Shown piece after piece: positions 47,101 to 55,667 of a DNA stretch of 64,000 nucleotides. Source of the stretch: Pedobacter foliorum (GTDB taxonomy: Bacteria > Bacteroidota > Bacteroidia > Sphingobacteriales > Sphingobacteriaceae); the NCBI RefSeq assembly GCF_013266735.1, contig NZ_JABSNU010000005.1:186001-250000 (forward strand). Reading direction: 5' to 3'. Position numbers and translations under genes: made by a program. Numbering within the stretch: position 1 is the first letter of the stretch; each line of letters opens with the position of its first letter. The notes under the pieces are model-generated. The model was not told the DNA's origin, searched no databases, and was given only the letters and a program-made list of their open reading frames with translations.

Positions 47101-47720
47101 AGGTGCTTAGTAAAGAGCAATTAAAAGATGCATTGATATTAAAATCAAATAATTTAAAATCTTCTTACATCAGGAACGATGGTGGGGGTAAATTTACTAT
47201 GATACCCTTGCCTTTTCAGGCACAATTATCAGCTTTGAACGGAATGACTGTAGATGATTTTGATGGAGATGGAAATCTGGATTTAGTTATTAATACAAAT
47301 GATTATGGAACAGAGGTGACGGTTGGTCGTTATGATGCTTTGAATGGGTTGATGTTGAAAGGAGATGGGAAAGGTGGTTTTGTTCCTCAAACGATTCTTG
47401 GGAGCGGTATTTTTATTCCAGGTAATGGGAAAGCACTAGTTAAGTTGAGAAGTGGAAGTGGTAAATACTTATTGGCAGCAGGTCAAAATCGTGGGCCATT
47501 AAAGGTATTTGAGCTTAAAAAAGATAAGAATAACATCGCCCTGCAACCAAACGAAGTAAGTGCCGAACTTTTATTTAAAAATGGTAAAAAGCAGAAGCAA
47601 GAATTCCCTTATGGCTTTTCATTTCTTTCTCAATCAGCAAGGTTTCTTAGTGCTGATAAGAATGTTGCATCCGTTGTTATTTCCGATAGCAAGGGGAAAA
47701 CAAGGAAAATAGTTTATTAA
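44139..47720 (+). CDS. FG-GAP/VCBS-repeat lipoprotein with ASPIC/UnbV domain
   Basis: This 1193-residue lipoprotein has a signal with lipobox-like FSCK near residue 20. It contains many FG-GAP/VCBS repeats, each with a calcium loop of the form DxNxDGxxD (DFNNDGLQDLYF, DINNDGWMDMYV, DYDNDGDLDMYL and more). At about 545-620 there is an ASPIC/UnbV domain (GAWVEIYYAGQQQAYEQTPY, LIVKWPDGTKQ). The layout is a CRTAC1-like propeller, a linking ASPIC/UnbV domain, then a second propeller. Such proteins sit near SusCD pairs in Bacteroidota and probably bind glycan or protein at the surface. It is 17 bp before the haloperoxidase-like gene, so the two are cotranscribed. The biochemical role is unknown. 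Confidence 0.85.
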   Translation: MKSIGFRILVGVVSLFQFSCKQNPKLFKQITSEHSGITFNNKIVETDSINPIDVTNIYNGGGVGIGDFNNDGLQDLYFTGSMVSNKLYLNKGGLQFKDITESAGVTGNGKWCRGVAVVDINNDGWMDMYVCASMDSNPEKRKNLLYVNQGLDKDGLPVFKEKAAEYGLDDTSHSTMAAFFDYDNDGDLDMYLVVNEITSNINPAVFRPKIVDGSSPSTGRLYRNDMNNSLKHPVFTNVTKLAGLTIEGYGHGVNIADFNKDGWKDIFVTNDFISNDLLYINNHDGTFTDKATSYFKHTSANGMGQDVIDINNDGLSDVIELDMSPEDNYRKKMMSASNSYQTFQLNDFFKYQYQYVRNSLQINQGPRVNLNDSIGDPIFSDVGYFSGISETDWSWTPIVSDFDNDGLRDLVVTNGFPKDVTDRDFIAFRREASPVTTQANTLAQIPEVKLHNYAFRNNGNCSFSDVSNDWGLTEISFSNGGVSVDLDNDGDLDMVINNINDEASVYENTKLNSKPENVHYLSVQLKGDSLNLNGLGAWVEIYYAGQQQAYEQTPYRGYLSTIPLNPHFGLGTVTSVDSLIVKWPDGTKQLMKNVASDQTVKIDKKNAKEKYNWQTPVLAQNTLFKEITKSVGIQYVHTQADYIDFNIQKLLPHKFSEYGPSLAAGDVNGDGLDDMIVGGNSSVGAVCLTQQKDGSFLQKTIVEPVEVMNVHFQDMGAILFDADGDGDLDLYLSRGGYESKPNTAAYQDQFFINDGKGNFTIDAYALSQNFTSKSCVRVIDYDKDGDLDLFIAGRIEPWSYPKPVSSYIYRNDSKGGNVKFTDVSTVVAKDLNNIGLVCDALFTDFDNDGWQDLVLTGEWMSMTFLKNEKGVFKNVSEKTGLSSQIGWWNSIAAGDFDNDGDIDYVVGNLGQNSFFKATDQYPVSIYAKNFDNNDSFDAFPSLYLPESQGNPTKKEYPAQTRDDVVKQMIGMRSKFQNYKSFATATMDQVLSKEQLKDALILKSNNLKSSYIRNDGGGKFTMIPLPFQAQLSALNGMTVDDFDGDGNLDLVINTNDYGTEVTVGRYDALNGLMLKGDGKGGFVPQTILGSGIFIPGNGKALVKLRSGSGKYLLAAGQNRGPLKVFELKKDKNNIALQPNEVSAELLFKNGKKQKQEFPYGFSFLSQSARFLSADKNVASVVISDSKGKTRKIVY

Positions 47721-47737
47721 AGTAATAGAAGTTAGAT

Positions 47738-49063
47738 ATGAAAAAAAGTCTGGAACCAATCTGGTTATTATTGTGTTTTTTTATTTTGATTAGTGGTTGT
47801 GGTAAAAAAGGCGAGGTGAAATTATCAGATGCTGAAGTATTGCATCAAAACCAGGATCTACTTACACAGATTATTATTTACGATGTATTTACTCCCCCGG
47901 TAGCTACCAGGATTTATGTGTATTCATCTTTAGCATCTTATGAAGCTGTAAGGTTTGATGAAAAAGGAAGCAGCTCCATTGCTGAAAAATTGCATGGTTT
48001 TGGTAAGATGCCTCAGCCGGAAAAAGATAAAAAATACAATTATACGCTTGCTGCCACAAAAGCTTTTTTTACAGTAGTTCGCAACATTAAAGTTTTTTCT
48101 ATTGACTCGTTGAAAGCTCATGAAGATTCTGTTTATACTAATTTTAAAGAGAATTTAGATGATTCAACTTATCAGCGTTCCTTAGCTTTTGGTGATACAG
48201 TTGCTAAGGCAATACTGAAAAGAGCTATGGTAGATGGGTACTTACAATCCAGAGGGAAGCCTAAACATTTGGGAAGTAACGCCCCAGGAAAATGGAGGCC
48301 AACGCCGCCGGATTATTTAGATGGAGTGGAGTGGTGTTGGAATACAATGAAACCAATGGTGCTGGATTCTGCTTCGCAATTTATGCCTCCGCGACCTCCT
48401 GAGTTTAGTAAGGATACTAATAGTGTGTTTTATAAGCAAGTTAAAGAGGTTTATACTGTAGGTAAGAGTTTAACTGAAGAGCAAAAAACAATTGCGCGGT
48501 ATTGGGATGATAATCCTTTTGTAATTGAGCATTCAGGACATTTGATGTTTGGTACTAAAAAGATAACTCCGGGTGGTCATTGGATGGGTATCGCAGCCAT
48601 TGCTGCAAGGCAAACGAAATCTAGTCCGGTAAAAATTGCAAAAAGCTACACAATGACAGCGATAGCTTTGTATGATGGTTTTATTGCTTGTTGGGATGAG
48701 AAATATAGAAGCAATGTTGTTAGGCCAGTTACAGTAATCAATGAGTGGATAGATAAAGATTTCTATCCGTTTTTGCAAACCCCGCCATTCCCGGAATATA
48801 CCAGTGGACATAGTGCGATTACCGCATCAGCATCTGCAGTGTTAGCTCATATTTATGGTGATAATTTCTCATTTCTAGATACAAGTGATCTTAAGTATAT
48901 CGGGATGCAACGTCATTTTAATTCATTTCAGGAGGCGGCAGCCGAAGCATCCATTAGCAGGATATATGGTGGAATTCATTACCGATCCGGTGTAGAGGCA
49001 GGAGCTGAGCAAGGCAAAAAAGTTGCTGAACTTATCATTCAAAGATTAAAAGATACTTTTTAA
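47738..49063 (+). CDS. Vanadium-dependent haloperoxidase-like lipoprotein (PAP2 superfamily)
   Basis: This 441-residue lipoprotein has lipobox ISGC (Cys21). The C-terminal half carries the full vanadate/phosphate pocket of the superfamily: W and K in CWDEKYRSNVVRP with Arg seven residues after the Lys, F-PEYTSGHS with the Ser-Gly-His, and SRIYGGIHYRSG with Arg and His six apart. The Trp, Phe and Ser positions also match chloroperoxidase-type pockets, so haloperoxidase or phosphatase activity is possible. It is cotranscribed with the FG-GAP lipoprotein. The substrate is not known. These two genes often stand together near SusCD, which suggests a shared surface role. Confidence 0.85.
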   Translation: MKKSLEPIWLLLCFFILISGCGKKGEVKLSDAEVLHQNQDLLTQIIIYDVFTPPVATRIYVYSSLASYEAVRFDEKGSSSIAEKLHGFGKMPQPEKDKKYNYTLAATKAFFTVVRNIKVFSIDSLKAHEDSVYTNFKENLDDSTYQRSLAFGDTVAKAILKRAMVDGYLQSRGKPKHLGSNAPGKWRPTPPDYLDGVEWCWNTMKPMVLDSASQFMPPRPPEFSKDTNSVFYKQVKEVYTVGKSLTEEQKTIARYWDDNPFVIEHSGHLMFGTKKITPGGHWMGIAAIAARQTKSSPVKIAKSYTMTAIALYDGFIACWDEKYRSNVVRPVTVINEWIDKDFYPFLQTPPFPEYTSGHSAITASASAVLAHIYGDNFSFLDTSDLKYIGMQRHFNSFQEAAAEASISRIYGGIHYRSGVEAGAEQGKKVAELIIQRLKDTF

Positions 49064-49131
49064 TGTATTAACATATAGGGTGGGTTTATTCGCTATTTTT
49101 AAGTTGTAATAGCTATTTTACAGGTTTTTTT

Positions 49132-49160
49132 TACTTTTTATAAGGAATTTATAAAAAGTA
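49132..49160 (+). promoter_or_regulatory. AT-rich 12-bp hairpin and nearby 7-bp palindrome before the GH92 gene
   Basis: A perfect 12-bp stem pairs 49132-49143 with 49149-49160 (left arm TACTTTTTATAA, loop GGAAT). Directly after it, GTATATA-TG-TATATAC at 49164-49179 is a second palindrome. The stem has no trailing U-run, so it may be a weak terminator for the haloperoxidase-like gene or a binding site. The roles are inferred. Confidence 0.45.
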
Positions 49161-49182
49161 TTGGTATATATGTATATACAAA

Positions 49183-49227
49183 CTAAAGGAGGTTTAATTG
49201 GTTTCCTTTAGCTAACCAAATTAAACC
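49183..49227 (+). promoter_or_regulatory. Two mutually exclusive (or pseudoknotted) hairpins in the GH92 leader
   Basis: Segment A (CTAAAGGA, 49183-49190) pairs with A-prime (TCCTTTAG, 49204-49211). The intervening segment B (GGTTTAATTGGTT, 49191-49203) pairs over 13 bp, with one bulged A, with B-prime (AACCAAATTAAACC, 49214-49227). Because the order is A-B-A'-B', the two stems either exclude each other or form an H-type pseudoknot. The ATG is at 49235, 8 nt after B-prime. An AAAGGAGG run at 49185-49192 spans A and B. This layout fits a translational or attenuation switch. Confidence 0.55.
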
Positions 49228-49234
49228 AAAACCA

Positions 49235-51949
49235 ATGAAGTATAAATTCTTACTTATATTATTGTTAGGATACATAAAGGCCAATGCAGGAGGGGATAAT
49301 ATTGCCCCTAAGGCAAAAGTGTCCGTTTCGACTACCTACAGTGCTGATTTTTCAGCTCAAAATGTGACAGATGGTATTATTGGCGTAAATGGCAAAGGTG
49401 AATGGGCATGTATGGGAAGTACAGCCTTTTGGGGATATGTAAGATATCCTTGGATACAGCTTGACTGGACAGATAATGTGATGGTTGATCGAATTGTTCT
49501 ATACGATAGACCAGATTTGAAGGAATTTACAGGCAGTGGGAAACTGATATTCAGTGATGGATCTGTTGAATGGGTTAATTCTATCCCAAATAACGGTACT
49601 GCCAAGGCAGTTACTTTTAAAACTAAAAAAATTAAGTGGGTGCGTTTTGTGGTTACGGATGGAGATGGTAATAATCTTGGCCTCTCTGAAATTGAAGTGT
49701 TCAGATCACCTGAAAATAACCCCGACTATACCTCACTTGTCGATCCTTATATTGAAACAAACAGAGGACGATATTTTTATTTTATAACAGGGTGTAGACC
49801 TTTTGGAATGATGAGTGCTGCACCGCATACCAGAAATAAAAACCAATGGGGAGGTGGATATAATTACAATGAAAATCAGATACTTGGTTTTGGGCAAATC
49901 CATGACTGGAGTTTATCAGGATTGGAAATTATGCCAACTGCGGCAAGTGTAGATCCGGTAAAAGGTGAAGCAGCCTGGAAATCTGAATATAGTCATGACG
50001 ACGAAATTGTGCAACCTGGATACCAGCGTGTTTTTCTACGAGATCATAAAATATGGACAGAACTAACTTCTACTGATAGGGTAAGCTTTTATCGTTTTAC
50101 TTATACTCAGGATATGAAAGCTCAGGTAATTACCAATTTGGGAGGACTTATTGGGGGTACAACTATGGTAAACGCCAATGTAGATCAGGTTTCAGGTAGT
50201 TCGTATGAGGGTTCCTTTAGTTCAGTTGGCCGCTTGTGGGGTGGGCCTAAAGATGTAAGAGTATTTTTTGTTGTTCAGTTTGATAAACAATTTAAATCGC
50301 TTGCAGGTTGGAAAGGCCAAAAGCGTTTTGAAAGCATTAGTAAATTAAGTGGAGATAACGTAGGTGTTGCACCGCAATATGATGTTTTAGCAGGAGATCA
50401 GATACAGATGAAGATTGCAATTTCATATACCAGTCTCGAAAATGCTCGTAATAATTTAAAAACAGAATGTGCCGGTTGGGACTTTAATTTTGTAAGAAAT
50501 GAGTCTAAAAATGTATGGAATGAGTGGCTTGGTAAAATTGATGTGAAAGGCGGAAGTACAGATCAGCAGAGAAAGTTTTATACTGATTTGTGGCATGTGC
50601 TTTTGGGACGCCATAAAATAACAGATGTTTCCGGAGATTATCCCGACCGTACAAATAAAAAAGGAGAACCAGTATTGAGTGATACTGCTTTTAGAATTAA
50701 GACCGTGCCAAAGACGGCTAATGGTGTGCTTAAACACGATATGTACAATACAGATGCATGGTGGCTTACCCAATGGAATCTTAATGTGTTATGGGGGCTA
50801 GGATGGCCGGAAGTACAAGATGATATGTCGGCAGCAATGCTTCAGTTTGCCGATGATGGCGACTTATTGCCACGAGGTCCGGTAGGTGGAGGTGATACTT
50901 TTATTATGACGAGCTCTCCTGTTACAAATCTCATAGTTGGAACCTATATGAAAGGTTTATTAACAAAAACAGATCCTGCTCATGCATTTGATATTATACG
51001 AAGGAACCATTTACCAGGCGGTGTTCTTGATACTAAAGAAAATATTGAATTTTACACTAAAAACGGATATTTTCCCAACAGTGCAGGAGTAACTGTTGAA
51101 GCTGTTTTTCAGGATTATGCTATTGCACAGATGGCAGACAAGCTTAACAGAAAGGAAGATTACAAATTCTTTATGAAGCGCTCTGAAGGTTGGAAGAAAC
51201 TCTTTGACCCAAAACAAAAATTGCTATTCCCAAAAGATAAGGATGGTAAATTCATGACAACCGATCCATTAAGCCCGGCTGGCTGGATAGAAGCTAACTC
51301 CTGGCAGGCTACATGGGGTATTTCTCATGACATTGGCGGGCTAGCAAAACTTATGGGAGGAAATAATATGCTATGTGATAAACTTAATTATGCATTTGAA
51401 AAAGCATTGGAGAGTGATTTTGTAGCAGAGTATGGTCAAGGATACATTAGTTATGGCAATCAACCCGGATTATCAGATGCCCATGTTTTTAACTATGCCG
51501 GAAAACCATGGTTAACACAGCGCTGGGTACGAATAGTAAAAGAACAATCTTACGGAGGAGTTAGTCCTGACCTGGGGTATGGTGGGCAAGATGAAGATCA
51601 GGGACAAATGGGAGCTTTAAGCGCTTTGATGGGGATAGGTTTGTTTAATTTACAAGGTAATGTAACTAAAGATCCAGTTTATGATATTACAAGCCCTATT
51701 TTCGATGAAGTAACTATAAAGCTTGATCCTAAGTATTACAAGGGAAAACAATTCGTGATTAAAACCCATAACAATTCTGTTAAAAATTGTTACATACAAA
51801 AGGTAACTTTAAATGGAAAACCTTTAAATCGGTTTTGGTTTAGGCATGCCGACTTTGTTAAAGGAGGCGAGTTACAGATTTGGCTAGGAGCTAAGCCAAA
51901 TAAACAGTGGGGTATTGCAGGTTTACCTTCAATGAATAATTCTAACTAA
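49235..51949 (+). CDS. Secreted GH92-family alpha-mannosidase-like enzyme with N-terminal F5/8 type C domain
   Basis: This 904-residue protein has a signal peptide (about 1-18). A discoidin/F5-8-C-like domain follows at about 20-155 (SVSTTYSADFSAQNVTDGI, WIQLDWTDNVMVDRIVLYD). The GH92 catalytic part runs from about 165 to 895 and is recognised by SLVDPYIETNRGRYFYF, TDLWHVLLGRHKI, DAWWLTQWNLNVLWG, EANSWQATWGISHD with the likely acid Glu, and GYGGQDEDQGQMGALSAL. That last motif departs from the usual GNxDCGQMSAW. GH92 enzymes are calcium-dependent inverting exo-alpha-mannosidases. It follows the haloperoxidase-like gene by 171 bp with a structured leader. The linkage cannot be told. Confidence 0.85.
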   Translation: MKYKFLLILLLGYIKANAGGDNIAPKAKVSVSTTYSADFSAQNVTDGIIGVNGKGEWACMGSTAFWGYVRYPWIQLDWTDNVMVDRIVLYDRPDLKEFTGSGKLIFSDGSVEWVNSIPNNGTAKAVTFKTKKIKWVRFVVTDGDGNNLGLSEIEVFRSPENNPDYTSLVDPYIETNRGRYFYFITGCRPFGMMSAAPHTRNKNQWGGGYNYNENQILGFGQIHDWSLSGLEIMPTAASVDPVKGEAAWKSEYSHDDEIVQPGYQRVFLRDHKIWTELTSTDRVSFYRFTYTQDMKAQVITNLGGLIGGTTMVNANVDQVSGSSYEGSFSSVGRLWGGPKDVRVFFVVQFDKQFKSLAGWKGQKRFESISKLSGDNVGVAPQYDVLAGDQIQMKIAISYTSLENARNNLKTECAGWDFNFVRNESKNVWNEWLGKIDVKGGSTDQQRKFYTDLWHVLLGRHKITDVSGDYPDRTNKKGEPVLSDTAFRIKTVPKTANGVLKHDMYNTDAWWLTQWNLNVLWGLGWPEVQDDMSAAMLQFADDGDLLPRGPVGGGDTFIMTSSPVTNLIVGTYMKGLLTKTDPAHAFDIIRRNHLPGGVLDTKENIEFYTKNGYFPNSAGVTVEAVFQDYAIAQMADKLNRKEDYKFFMKRSEGWKKLFDPKQKLLFPKDKDGKFMTTDPLSPAGWIEANSWQATWGISHDIGGLAKLMGGNNMLCDKLNYAFEKALESDFVAEYGQGYISYGNQPGLSDAHVFNYAGKPWLTQRWVRIVKEQSYGGVSPDLGYGGQDEDQGQMGALSALMGIGLFNLQGNVTKDPVYDITSPIFDEVTIKLDPKYYKGKQFVIKTHNNSVKNCYIQKVTLNGKPLNRFWFRHADFVKGGELQIWLGAKPNKQWGIAGLPSMNNSN

Positions 51950-51974
51950 TTAGTAAAATAAAATATTAAGTATT

Positions 51975-53030
51975 ATGGTAGATTTTTTTCAAGCGATTTA
52001 TGATTGGATTATTGGTTTCTTTGGTATTGGGAATTTTATCAAGATCATTAATTCTGGCGATTATAGTTCATTTTTAACTTATGATGGATTTATCTCTATT
52101 ATAGGTCCGCTTTTTCCGATAGTTTTAGTGTTAGAGGTGTTAATGGCTTTGGTATTAAGGAAGTTCAAAGCTATCGATTATAAGATATCCTTCTTTTCTT
52201 ATGTTTTGAATGCTTTTATCGGACGATTTATTTCCATAGCAGCCATAGTATTTTGTATAGGCCTTTTTGAAAAATATGCCATTTTTAAAACCACTTTTAC
52301 TTGGTATTGGTTTATTTATGGTTATATAGTGTGGGAATTTGGACACTTTATCTATCATTATCTTGGGCATAAGGTTCGCTTGTTTTGGTGCCTGCACTCT
52401 ACTCACCATGCGCCACAGGCTATGAACCTTTCGGTATCCTATGCCCACTTTTTTTTAGAAGGACCATATGCAGATGTTATCAGAACTACGGTTTGTATTC
52501 TATTGGGTGTTAACCCGCCAATGCTATTTGTAATCATGTTTGTTGATGGTTTTTACGGGGGCTTTATACACATTGGGGAACAGTTGATGAAGGATGGTAA
52601 ATTAGGCTTCCTGTATAAATACATTCTAACGCCGTCACATCATAGGGTGCATCACGCTAAAAATCCATTGTATATGGATACAAATTTTTGTAACCTGTTA
52701 AATATCTGGGATCGTGTTTTTGGAACTTACCAGCCAGAGAAAGAGAATCTTTCTATCGAATATGGTATTACCAGAGAAATGAAGCCTAACAGTTTTTTAG
52801 ATAGTTATTTTGGTGAGTTTGCTTGTTTGTTAAAGGATGTTTACAAAGCGCCAGGTCTTAAAAATAAATTTCTATACATTTTTATGCCACCCGGATGGAG
52901 CCACACCGGCGATCATAAAACAGCAACCATAGCAAGAAATGAGTTTCTAAAAATGGAGCACGCAACTATACAAAATGAAGAGGAACCTAAATTTAATGCT
53001 GATAAAAGCAAAATGGTGATTCAGGAATAA
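51975..53030 (+). CDS. Fatty acid hydroxylase / sterol desaturase superfamily membrane protein
   Basis: This 351-residue integral membrane di-iron protein has about five hydrophobic helices in the first 190 residues. The histidine motifs are HFIYHYLGH (about 124-132), HSTHH (about 141-145) and HHRVHH (about 217-222), spaced as in the superfamily. Members hydroxylate or desaturate fatty acids, sterols or ether lipids with O2. No reductase partner is encoded nearby. It follows the GH92 gene by 25 bp on the same strand and precedes the aldolase gene by 69 bp, so it may be cotranscribed, although the pathway link is unclear. The lipid substrate is unknown. Confidence 0.88.
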   Translation: MVDFFQAIYDWIIGFFGIGNFIKIINSGDYSSFLTYDGFISIIGPLFPIVLVLEVLMALVLRKFKAIDYKISFFSYVLNAFIGRFISIAAIVFCIGLFEKYAIFKTTFTWYWFIYGYIVWEFGHFIYHYLGHKVRLFWCLHSTHHAPQAMNLSVSYAHFFLEGPYADVIRTTVCILLGVNPPMLFVIMFVDGFYGGFIHIGEQLMKDGKLGFLYKYILTPSHHRVHHAKNPLYMDTNFCNLLNIWDRVFGTYQPEKENLSIEYGITREMKPNSFLDSYFGEFACLLKDVYKAPGLKNKFLYIFMPPGWSHTGDHKTATIARNEFLKMEHATIQNEEEPKFNADKSKMVIQE

Positions 53031-53099
53031 AGAATCTGATTAAGTCAAACTATCGTGTTCCATGATTGTTATCAATTAAATACATTTTTGATAAACGCA

Positions 53100-54122
53100 A
53101 TGGACATACATGGACTTAAAAATACTGCTCAAAGGTTAATGGCTGATGATAAAGGATTATTGGCTATGGATGAAAGTTTGGGTACCTGTAACAAAAGATT
53201 TGAAGCACTTGGAATTCCCCAAACTGAAGAGTATAGAAGAAAGTATCGGCAATTGATTGTAACCACTCCTCAATTGGAAGAAAGTATAAGTGGTGCTATT
53301 CTTTTTGACGAAACTGTCTATCAAAAAACCGAAGATGGGGTGTCATTTTTAAGCCTGTTGGAGCATAAAGGAATCATTGCCGGAATAAAAGTTGATCAGG
53401 GGGCAGTACCCTTGGCTGCTTTTCCGGATGAGAAAATTACCGAAGGGTTGGATGGCTTGCGTCAGCGTTTGGAATCGTACTATGCCTTAGGTATTCGGTT
53501 TGCGAAATGGCGTGCAGTCATTAAAATAGATGAAGGTATACCTACTAAGGCTTGCATCAAAGCTAATGCCCTAACGCTTGCACGGTATGCTACACTGTGT
53601 CAGGAGACAGGTTTAGTGCCCATTGTTGAACCTGAAGTATTGATGGACGGGAATCATACCCTTGAACGATGTGCAGAGGTAACTCAAGATGTTTTAAAGG
53701 AAGTTTTTAATGAATTGTATGAACAGCGCGTTTGTTTGGAAGGAATGATTTTGAAACCTAATATGGTTGTTCCTGGTCTGAATTGTAATGTACAACAAAA
53801 GGCAGAAGATATTGCCGAAGCCACAATTTCTTGTTTCTTAAAAGTGATTCCGGCAGCTGTAGGCGGCGTTGCCTTTTTATCTGGTGGCCAATCCTATGAA
53901 TTGGCTTCAGAACGTTTAAATATGATGCATTTGCGGTTTGGACAAGTGATGCCCTGGCCCTTAACATTCTCTTTTTCAAGAGCTATACAGCAACCTGCAC
54001 TTGATATTTGGAAAGGGGAGGATCAGAATATTGCAGCTGCGCAAAAAATGCTGGCTTACAGAGCTTCCTGTAATAGTGCAGCACGTAGGGCTGAGTATAG
54101 TCAGGCAATGGAAGCCATTTAA
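53100..54122 (+). CDS. Class I fructose-bisphosphate aldolase
   Basis: This 340-residue cytoplasmic enzyme is annotated from ATG 53100; an upstream GTG at 53055 would add 15 residues without family similarity. The class I (Schiff-base) aldolase pattern is clear: GLLAMDESLGTCNKRFEALG at about 19-38, FAKWRAVIKI, IVEPEVLMDG, the Schiff-base Lys219 in MILKPNMVVPG, and GVAFLSGGQS at about 255-264. The length matches the family (about 340-360 aa). It cleaves fructose-1,6-bisphosphate in glycolysis. It could help process sugar phosphates from the nearby enzymes, but as a glycolytic gene it may simply be a neighbour. It ends 9 bp before a convergent kinase gene. Confidence 0.92.
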   Translation: MDIHGLKNTAQRLMADDKGLLAMDESLGTCNKRFEALGIPQTEEYRRKYRQLIVTTPQLEESISGAILFDETVYQKTEDGVSFLSLLEHKGIIAGIKVDQGAVPLAAFPDEKITEGLDGLRQRLESYYALGIRFAKWRAVIKIDEGIPTKACIKANALTLARYATLCQETGLVPIVEPEVLMDGNHTLERCAEVTQDVLKEVFNELYEQRVCLEGMILKPNMVVPGLNCNVQQKAEDIAEATISCFLKVIPAAVGGVAFLSGGQSYELASERLNMMHLRFGQVMPWPLTFSFSRAIQQPALDIWKGEDQNIAAAQKMLAYRASCNSAARRAEYSQAMEAI

Positions 54123-54131
54123 AGAAGTTAA

Positions 54132-55652
54132 TTAAATAGGTAGTGTAAACCAAAAAGTACTGCCTTTGTCTAATTCGCTTTCTACACCTATTAGTCCATT
54201 ATGTTTTTTGATGATTTCTGCGCAAATGTAAAGCCCAAGACCTAACCCCTTATATTGAGTTCCAGGATTTTCAGCACGGTAATATCGATCGAAAACATAG
54301 CCTAGTTTTTCTGGCTGTATACCAGGGCCATTGTCAATAACCGATACCTTAACCACATCTTTTATCGTTTCGATGAAGATTTTTATTTCTTTTGACTCAG
54401 GCGCATATTTTATCGCATTGGTAATGAAATTGCTAACTATTTGCCCAATTCGAATGAGATCTGCGTATACCTCAATGTGCAGATTTCCTTCGATTTTGAT
54501 CGTATAGATACCTTCTTCGCGTATATCATTGCAACATTCATTAATGGCGTCGGATAGGATGAAATTTTGTTGATGGATATGTAGTTGACCTTGGTTAGCC
54601 ATACTTGAATTTAACAGATCATCAATCAATGCATTAACTTTACCTAAGCTTTTGTTAGCCTGCACAATGAGTTTGGAATGTAGAGGTGAAGGAGAATTAT
54701 CTTTTATTTTATCCAAAAGTTGTAGAGATGCCTTTAAACTTGTTATTGGCGTTTTTAGTTCATGGCTTGCAATAATGATGAAATCATCTTTATGCTGCTG
54801 TAGCACCCTGAGCTCTTCTATATCTGTAGCAGTACCCACCCAAAGTTGCATTTGGCCTTCTTGATCCATAATTGGCATTAAGCGGATCAGATGCCACATA
54901 TAAAGACCGTCTATACGTTTTACACGGATTTGGAATTCGCCACCATTACTTGTCTTCAGGATTGTTCTGAACTGGTCAAAACTAATCTTAAGATCGTCTG
55001 GGTGGATTACGGCCTTAAATCCCATTAATTGAGCCTGACCTTTATCCAAGCCTGTATAATTATACCATCGTTGGTTGTAAAACACTACTTCGCCTTTTAC
55101 TGTATTGGTCCAGGCGATTTGAGGAATGGTCTCCATCATACTGCGAAACAGGCTTTCGCTTTCCGCCAGTGCTTTTGTACGATGAAGTACTCGAGCTTCC
55201 AGTTCCTGATTAAGCTCCAAAAGTTCCTGGTTAATGACTTTTAGTTTTTCATCAATTATTAATTTATCCTTCCTGACTTGGGTATCATTTAGTGCCCTGT
55301 TAATTTTTGTAGATAGGGTAAATAGTTTACCTTTAGATACATAGTCTGTAACACCAGCCTTAATTAATTCAACGGCATTTTCTTCTCCGATTATACCAGA
55401 AACAATAATAAATGGGGTGTCGGGATGTTTATTTTGTTTAATCTGAAAAGCTGCGACAGCATCGAAAGAAGGTAGTGAATAATCAGATAATATTAGATCA
55501 GGATTGAAGTTCTGCAGGGCATTCTCAAATTCTATACGAGTCTGGACAATTTCTGACGTAAAACTCAACCCTGATTTTTTCAATTCACGGTTAAGGAGAT
55601 CAGCATCACTTTGATTGTCTTCCAGGATAAGTATTTTAAGGGTCGGTGCCAT
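54132..55652 (-). CDS. Receiver-PAS-histidine kinase hybrid
   Basis: This 506-residue cytoplasmic protein has a receiver domain at about 5-120 (ILILEDNQSDADLL, phospho-acceptor Asp in LILSDYSLPSFD, TDYVSKGK). A coiled segment leads to a PAS domain at about 165-285 (IPQIAWTNTVKGEVVFYNQR), a HisKA with His in ASHELKTPITSLKASLQLL and a HATPase with NFITNAIKYAPES, VSVIDNGPGIQPEK and GLGLGLYICAEI. An N-terminal receiver before the kinase lets the protein be controlled by another kinase. It is the third gene of a minus-strand run, 15 bp after a single-domain response regulator, so the three probably form a phosphorelay. There is no membrane segment. Confidence 0.92.
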   Translation of the reverse strand: MAPTLKILILEDNQSDADLLNRELKKSGLSFTSEIVQTRIEFENALQNFNPDLILSDYSLPSFDAVAAFQIKQNKHPDTPFIIVSGIIGEENAVELIKAGVTDYVSKGKLFTLSTKINRALNDTQVRKDKLIIDEKLKVINQELLELNQELEARVLHRTKALAESESLFRSMMETIPQIAWTNTVKGEVVFYNQRWYNYTGLDKGQAQLMGFKAVIHPDDLKISFDQFRTILKTSNGGEFQIRVKRIDGLYMWHLIRLMPIMDQEGQMQLWVGTATDIEELRVLQQHKDDFIIIASHELKTPITSLKASLQLLDKIKDNSPSPLHSKLIVQANKSLGKVNALIDDLLNSSMANQGQLHIHQQNFILSDAINECCNDIREEGIYTIKIEGNLHIEVYADLIRIGQIVSNFITNAIKYAPESKEIKIFIETIKDVVKVSVIDNGPGIQPEKLGYVFDRYYRAENPGTQYKGLGLGLYICAEIIKKHNGLIGVESELDKGSTFWFTLPI

Positions 55653-55667
55653 TATTTGTTCCTGATG

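Noticed and set aside
49183..49227. Known riboswitch class in the GH92 leader
   Set aside because: The stems do not resemble a riboswitch consensus known to me, and the AAAGGAGG run is 43 nt from the ATG, too far to be its Shine-Dalgarno site.
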